A DNA stretch of 36,310 nt. Source: Oceanospirillaceae bacterium (GTDB lineage Bacteria; Pseudomonadota; Gammaproteobacteria; Pseudomonadales; Balneatricaceae). Shown piece after piece: positions 32,066 to 36,310 of this stretch. Numbering within the stretch: the first letter of the stretch is position 1; each line of letters begins with the position of its first letter. The notes below the pieces were generated by a model that saw only the letters and a program-made list of their open reading frames with translations, ran no database searches and had not been told where the DNA came from. Position numbers and translations under genes: made by a program. The stretch is taken from the NCBI GenBank assembly GCA_024640955.1, contig JAHEDZ010000004.1, positions 16,964-53,273 of the forward strand. The letters are read 5' to 3'.

Positions 32066-33103
32066 ATGAAAGCTCATAAAATAACCCAAGCACCGATTCC
32101 AATGCGCTGGGTTGGCCCGCTAAAACTGACTGGCCATCTGATCAATGAGAAGATCAGCGTTCCACTGGCGACCTATGAAACTCCACTCTGGCCCTCGGTA
32201 GGTCGTGGTGCGCGTGTGTCGGCACTGGTTGAAGAGGGTATAAAGGTGAGTGTGCTGGATGAGCGCATGACCCGATCGATTCTGCTCGAAGCTGAGGATG
32301 CCTTCGCTGCGCAGCAGGCGATCAACTCACTTAAGTCACGCATGGCCGATCTGAATGCGGTTGTCTCCGGCAGCAGTCGCTTCGCTAGCCTGATCGATCT
32401 GAATTCTCAGGTGGTCGGTAATCTGATCTATCTGCGCCTCGAATTCACTACCGGCGATGCGTCTGGCCACAATATGGTGACTAACGCTGCCGATAAAATC
32501 ATTCCATGGATCCTGACCAACTACCCGAACCTGCGCTACTCATCAATCTCAGCCAACTACTGCTCTGACAAAAAAGCGACTGCCGTCAACGGTATCCTTG
32601 GACGGGGAAAATATGTGGTCTGTGAGATCACCATACCGCGCGATATTTGTGAACGACGTTTGAGCACTACCCCTGAGAAGGTGGTTGATCTCAACATTAA
32701 GAAGAACCTGATCGGTACATTGATGGCCGGCGGTATGCGCTCGGCTAACGCTCACTTCGCCAATATGCTACTCGCGTTCTACCTGGCGACGGGTCAGGAT
32801 GCAGCCAACATTATTGAGGGCTCTCAGGGAGTGGTTCACGCCGAAGTGCGTAATGGTGATCTCTACTTTAGCTGTACGATGCCAAATCTAATTGTCGGCA
32901 GTGTTGGTAATGGCAAGGGGATCGACTTTGTTGAAGATAACCTGGCGCGCCTAGGCTGCCGAGAAGAGCGTGAGCCGGGTGCGAACGCCCGTCGTCTAGC
33001 TGCTATCTGCGGTGCTACTGTACTCTGCGGCGAGCTCTCTTTGCTGGCGGCTCAGACTAATCCGGGTGAGTTGATGGAAGCTCACTTGAAGTTGGAGCGT
33101 TAA
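32066..33103 (+). CDS. mvaA: Hydroxymethylglutaryl-CoA reductase (class I-like)
   Basis: 345 residues from ATG 32066. Reduces HMG-CoA to mevalonate. The four catalytic residues can be placed: E38 (ATYETPLW), K169 or K170 (YCSDKKATAVNG), D245 (TGQDAAN) and H340 (LMEAHLKL). GDASGHNM (130-137) is the cofactor/substrate DAxGxNM motif, and GRGKYVVCE, TMPNLIVGSVGNG are of the class I (eukaryote/archaea) type rather than the class II Pseudomonas mevalonii type. No membrane anchor. The frame opens at 32018, but that region holds the upstream terminator. The stop overlaps the next ATG (TAATG). First gene of the mevalonate operon. Confidence 0.93.
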   Translation: MKAHKITQAPIPMRWVGPLKLTGHLINEKISVPLATYETPLWPSVGRGARVSALVEEGIKVSVLDERMTRSILLEAEDAFAAQQAINSLKSRMADLNAVVSGSSRFASLIDLNSQVVGNLIYLRLEFTTGDASGHNMVTNAADKIIPWILTNYPNLRYSSISANYCSDKKATAVNGILGRGKYVVCEITIPRDICERRLSTTPEKVVDLNIKKNLIGTLMAGGMRSANAHFANMLLAFYLATGQDAANIIEGSQGVVHAEVRNGDLYFSCTMPNLIVGSVGNGKGIDFVEDNLARLGCREEREPGANARRLAAICGATVLCGELSLLAAQTNPGELMEAHLKLER

Positions 33104-34128
33104 TGTCCGAGAAGACCAACGTCCGCAAAATTGAACACATCAATGCGATTCTCAACGATCCGCTAACGGATCGTTCCGCTCGCTACTTTGACCGCATCCA
33201 TCTGACGCATCGTGCCCTGCCCGAGATTGACCTGGCCAGTATCGATACCAGCACTGAGTTTATGGGCAAGCGACTAAGCTTCCCGCTACTAATCTCGTCG
33301 ATGACCGGTGGTGATCATGAGGTGGTACGCAAGATCAACCGTAATCTCGCAGAAGCGGCACAACGCACAGGCGTGGCTTTGGCTGTGGGCTCACAACGGG
33401 TGATGTTCAGCGATGCTTCTGCGCGTGATAGCTTTGATCTGCGCGCGCTAGCACCGGATGCGCTTTTGCTAGGTAACATCGGCGCTGTGCAGCTTAACTA
33501 CGGTGTGGGTGTTGAGCAGTGTCAGCAGGCCGTTGACCTGCTTCAAGCCGATGGACTCTACCTGCACCTTAACCCGCTGCAAGAGGCGGTTCAGCCTGAG
33601 GGCGACACCAACTTTGCGAATCTAACGCAACGCATTGCTGGGGTGGTTCGAGGTATAAAGGTACCCGTGCTGCTCAAAGAGGTGGGATCTGGGCTTTCGG
33701 TTTCGGATATTGAGTTGGGCATGAAAGCAGGTGTGCACTACTTTGATGTGGCCGGTAGCGGTGGTACCTCCTGGTCGCGCATCGAACATCATCGTCGTGA
33801 TCTGGATGAGCTCGGCCTAGTGTTTCAAGATTGGGGTATCCCAACACCGGTTGCACTACAACAGGCAGCGGCACTGAAGGCGGATATCTCCTTAGTCGCA
33901 AGTGGTGGGCTACGCGATGGGATAGATATGGCTAAGTCTGTTATACTCGGCGCCGCGCTGTGCGGGTTAGCAGCACCGTTTTTAGAACCCGCAATGGAGT
34001 CCACCGATGCAGTTGTCGCTCAAATTGAACGCCTGCACCGAGAGTACCGTACAGCAATGTTCCTGCTAGGCATTGCCAGCACCCAAGAGCTACATGGAGC
34101 TAGCTCACTTATTGCAGATTTAGGTTAA
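33103..34128 (+). CDS. fni: Isopentenyl-diphosphate delta-isomerase, type 2 (FMN-dependent)
   Basis: 341 residues. Type 2 IDI signatures: KIEHINAIL, FPLLISSMTGGD, GSQRVMF, LHLNPLQEAVQPEGD, LLKEVGSG, DVAGSGGTSW and ASGGLRDGIDMAK. Interconverts isopentenyl and dimethylallyl diphosphate using FMN, NADPH and Mg2+; cytoplasmic. ATG overlaps the HMG-CoA reductase stop by one base. Type 2 enzymes commonly accompany bacterial mevalonate operons; they are unrelated to E. coli Idi. Confidence 0.95.
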   Translation: MSEKTNVRKIEHINAILNDPLTDRSARYFDRIHLTHRALPEIDLASIDTSTEFMGKRLSFPLLISSMTGGDHEVVRKINRNLAEAAQRTGVALAVGSQRVMFSDASARDSFDLRALAPDALLLGNIGAVQLNYGVGVEQCQQAVDLLQADGLYLHLNPLQEAVQPEGDTNFANLTQRIAGVVRGIKVPVLLKEVGSGLSVSDIELGMKAGVHYFDVAGSGGTSWSRIEHHRRDLDELGLVFQDWGIPTPVALQQAAALKADISLVASGGLRDGIDMAKSVILGAALCGLAAPFLEPAMESTDAVVAQIERLHREYRTAMFLLGIASTQELHGASSLIADLG

Positions 34129-34144
34129 GGATCAGATTCACATA

Positions 34145-35311
34145 ATGTCTGTGGGTATCGACGAGATCAGTTTTTACACGTCTGGCCAGTATCTGGACCT
34201 CAAGACGCTTGCTGAGCATCAAGGGATAGACTCCAACAAATATTACGACGGCATCGGTCAAGAGAAGATGGCGATGGCGGCCGTTGACGAGGATGTAGTA
34301 ACCCTTGCTGCGAACGCTGCGTTACCTATCGTTGAGCGTGTCGGTCGTGACTCCATCGCGGCGGTACTCTTTGCCACGGAGACTGGTATCGACCAGTCTA
34401 AAGCGGCCGGTGTCTATGTTCACCGCCTGCTAGAGCTAAACTCAAACTGTCGTGTTGTAGAGCTAAAACAGGCCTGCTACAGCGCGACAGCTGCTATTCA
34501 GATGGCTTGTGCACTGGTTGCACGCCAGCCCGCTCGTCCCATTTTAGTTATTGCGTCGGATGTGGCTCGTTATGATCTAGACTCACCGGGTGAGGCCACC
34601 CAGGGTTGTGGCGCGGTCGCGATGCTGATCAGCGCCAATCCACGTGTGCTTGCTATTGATCCCGAGGTGGGTAACCACACTGAAGATGTTATGGATTTCT
34701 GGCGGCCGAATTACCGCACCAACGCGTTGGTTGACGGTAAGTACTCAACCAAGATCTACCTAAAATCGTTGAAGCGCAGCTGGGAAAATTTCCGCGAGCA
34801 GAGCAGTGTTGATTACGCTGATATCGACTACTTCTGCTACCACCTTCCGTTTGGCAAGATGGCACAGAAGGCGCATTCACAGCTGGCCCGCGTCAACAAA
34901 AGCGGTCAGACAGCAGAGCAGTTGGAGCAGCAGATCGAACCGACCCTGCAGTACAACCGTTTGATCGGTAACTCCTACACCGCATCGATGTATATCGGCC
35001 TCTGCTCGCTGTTAGAGAATAGCTCTGAGAACCTAGCGGGCAAGCGCGTAGGCCTTTTCAGTTACGGTTCGGGCTGTGTGGCTGAGTTCTTCACTGGTCA
35101 GATTCAAGCTGACTATGCCGAGGCTCTGAACGCCGACCGCCATCAGGCGCTTCTGCGCGAGCGCACAGAATTGAGTTACGATGAGTACATCAAGCTCTAT
35201 CACTACCCAAATCCTACGGATGGTGGTGAGCATATTCTGGCTGAACAGACTCAGGGTGCCTTCCGTCTGGCTGCGATCTGCGATCACAAACGCGAGTACG
35301 TCGCGCGCTAA
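34145..35311 (+). CDS. mvaS: Hydroxymethylglutaryl-CoA synthase
   Basis: 388 residues, bacterial-length HMGS of the thiolase fold. Catalytic E79 (ATETGIDQSK), C111 (ELKQACYSATAAIQ) and H233 (CYHLPFGKMAQKAH) are all present, at the numbering I recall for staphylococcal HMGS. Condenses acetyl-CoA with acetoacetyl-CoA to HMG-CoA, feeding HMG-CoA reductase. C-terminal FSYGSGCVAEFF is conserved. 16 nt after fni; AAGGAT is about 10 nt upstream of the ATG. An acetoacetyl-CoA thiolase is not in the window. Confidence 0.96.
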   Translation: MSVGIDEISFYTSGQYLDLKTLAEHQGIDSNKYYDGIGQEKMAMAAVDEDVVTLAANAALPIVERVGRDSIAAVLFATETGIDQSKAAGVYVHRLLELNSNCRVVELKQACYSATAAIQMACALVARQPARPILVIASDVARYDLDSPGEATQGCGAVAMLISANPRVLAIDPEVGNHTEDVMDFWRPNYRTNALVDGKYSTKIYLKSLKRSWENFREQSSVDYADIDYFCYHLPFGKMAQKAHSQLARVNKSGQTAEQLEQQIEPTLQYNRLIGNSYTASMYIGLCSLLENSSENLAGKRVGLFSYGSGCVAEFFTGQIQADYAEALNADRHQALLRERTELSYDEYIKLYHYPNPTDGGEHILAEQTQGAFRLAAICDHKREYVAR

Positions 35312-35315
35312 GCCT

Positions 35316-36310
35316 ATGCAGGTAGCCAGTGCTCCAGGCAAAGCGGTTCTCTCGGGTGAGCACTCTGTTGTGTATGGCTCTCCGGCACTGGTGATGGCGC
35401 TGGAGCAGCGTCTGACTGTGCGTTATCACCCTGACACTCTCCCGAGGCTTTCGTGGTTAGCTCCTGACCGCGTTCACGAGATGGCACTGGAGAAGTTCTC
35501 CAGCCTGCGTCACCGCTTAGACAACGCCTTTGAGTCTTATCTAAAGGGCGAACGTTCGATAAAAGAGATCCTCAATCGACCCGCAGAGTTGTTATTTTAT
35601 ACCGTCGATATGGCTCACTTATTAGGTGAAGTGAAACAACTTCCCCGCGGCAAGGTCGAGATCAACTCTAATATACCCATAGGTGCAGGCATGGGTTCAT
35701 CGGCTGCGCTACTGGCAGCCCTTCTAACGCTCTTCACCCGTATAGAGGGTAAGGGTGAGATGATTCGTCAGGTGCGTCACTGCGAGCGTCTGCAGCACGG
35801 ACGGGGCTCATTAATGGACGCTTCTGCTGTGGTGCTGGGTGGGTTAGTCAAAGTAGAGGGCGATCAGTCAGCCCGAGTTGATTTTGTTCCCTCAGAGTTT
35901 GATCAGGATTGGTACTGGATACATTCTGGCACGCCTGCGGTCTCTACGGGTGTCTGTGTAGACCAGGTGCGTCGTCATTTTGGGGAGTCTAGTATCTGGA
36001 GCGAGTTCAGCTCTGTAACGCAGGCGATGCATGATCAGCTTAACCAGGGCGAGTCGATTGATGAGCTGGTCAGAGAGAACCATCGCTTGCTCAACCGTAT
36101 TGGCGTTGTGCCCGCGCCGGTCGCCGCACTCATTGAACGCATTGAGGCACGAGGTGGGGCTGCGAAGGTTTCGGGCGCTGGCAGTGTGCAGGGCGATGCT
36201 GCTGGGCTTGTACTTGCTCACCTGCCGGGAATGACACCGGATCAACTTGATCTGCCGCGTGAGTATCGCTGGGGCCAGTTGCGTATCAGCGAACAAGGAG
36301 CCTTCAGCGA
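35316..36310 (+). CDS. mvk: Mevalonate kinase (GHMP family), cut by the window edge
   Basis: 331 codons visible, no stop before the right edge. GHMP kinase motif 1 is SAPGKAVLSGEHSVVYG (5-21), the ATP loop PIGAGMGSSAALLAALL (121-137), and motif 3 AAKVSGAGSVQGDAAGLVL near the end; D168 in HGRGSLMDASAVVLGG is the candidate catalytic base. HGRGSLMD differs from the common HGxPSGID of mevalonate kinases, so a close relative (phosphomevalonate kinase or other GHMP enzyme) cannot be wholly excluded. It starts 4 nt after mvaS. It should phosphorylate mevalonate. The phosphomevalonate kinase and decarboxylase genes would be expected beyond the edge. Confidence 0.85.
   Translation, partial: MQVASAPGKAVLSGEHSVVYGSPALVMALEQRLTVRYHPDTLPRLSWLAPDRVHEMALEKFSSLRHRLDNAFESYLKGERSIKEILNRPAELLFYTVDMAHLLGEVKQLPRGKVEINSNIPIGAGMGSSAALLAALLTLFTRIEGKGEMIRQVRHCERLQHGRGSLMDASAVVLGGLVKVEGDQSARVDFVPSEFDQDWYWIHSGTPAVSTGVCVDQVRRHFGESSIWSEFSSVTQAMHDQLNQGESIDELVRENHRLLNRIGVVPAPVAALIERIEARGGAAKVSGAGSVQGDAAGLVLAHLPGMTPDQLDLPREYRWGQLRISEQGAFS

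Overview
The window looks like a gammaproteobacterial chromosome segment of the Pseudomonadales/Oceanospirillales type. Evidence: metR, argF, argD, grxD, rnt and argG lie close together, as I recall for the argF...grxD...rnt-pyrC-motY-argG neighbourhood of Pseudomonas; a DUF3549 gene, a YgiQ gene and a Lap-type type I secretion cluster are also present. I see no tRNA, rRNA, CRISPR array, insertion sequence or prophage. Genes are tightly packed and mostly intact.

Layout. 200-5245 (+): an AstE/AspA-like amidohydrolase, then a basic-amino-acid ABC transporter (ATPase, binding protein, two permeases) and a secreted DUF192 protein. 5333-7546 (+): YgiQ-type radical SAM protein. 7547-8015: a long gene-free stretch that ends in a cold-box-like, hairpin-rich leader for a cold-shock protein. 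8368-8817 (+): MioC-like flavodoxin. 8821-12047 (-): a candidate operon of archaeal-type nucleoside/AMP phosphorylase, archaeal-type PRPP synthetase, AlkB and a 52-residue small protein. 12183-13782 (+): a DnaT-domain protein and a phage lambda P-like helicase loader, probably the chromosomal helicase-loading pair. 13779-17835 (-): DUF3549 protein, CPA2 cation/proton antiporter, MetR.

17949-23299: arginine biosynthesis. argF and argD are on the minus strand, each preceded by an intrinsic-terminator-like hairpin very close to its start. grxD (+) and rnt (-) converge on a shared bidirectional terminator. Between rnt and argG (+) there is no pyrC, and only an N-terminal remnant of the flagellar gene motY survives. 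23407-26360: a receiver-TPR protein, a HAD phosphatase, an HNH-type protein and a small conserved protein.

26479-31951 (+): a LapB/LapC/TolC-like type I secretion operon with an embedded LuxR-type regulator, closed by a perfect terminator. 32066-36310 (+): a mevalonate-pathway operon (HMG-CoA reductase with class I features, type 2 isopentenyl-diphosphate isomerase, HMG-CoA synthase, and a mevalonate kinase cut by the window edge). Most Gammaproteobacteria make isoprenoids by the MEP route, so this cluster is one of the most notable parts of the window. The others are the lambda-P-like loader pair, the phosphorylase/PRPP synthetase pair, the arg leader terminators and the motY remnant.
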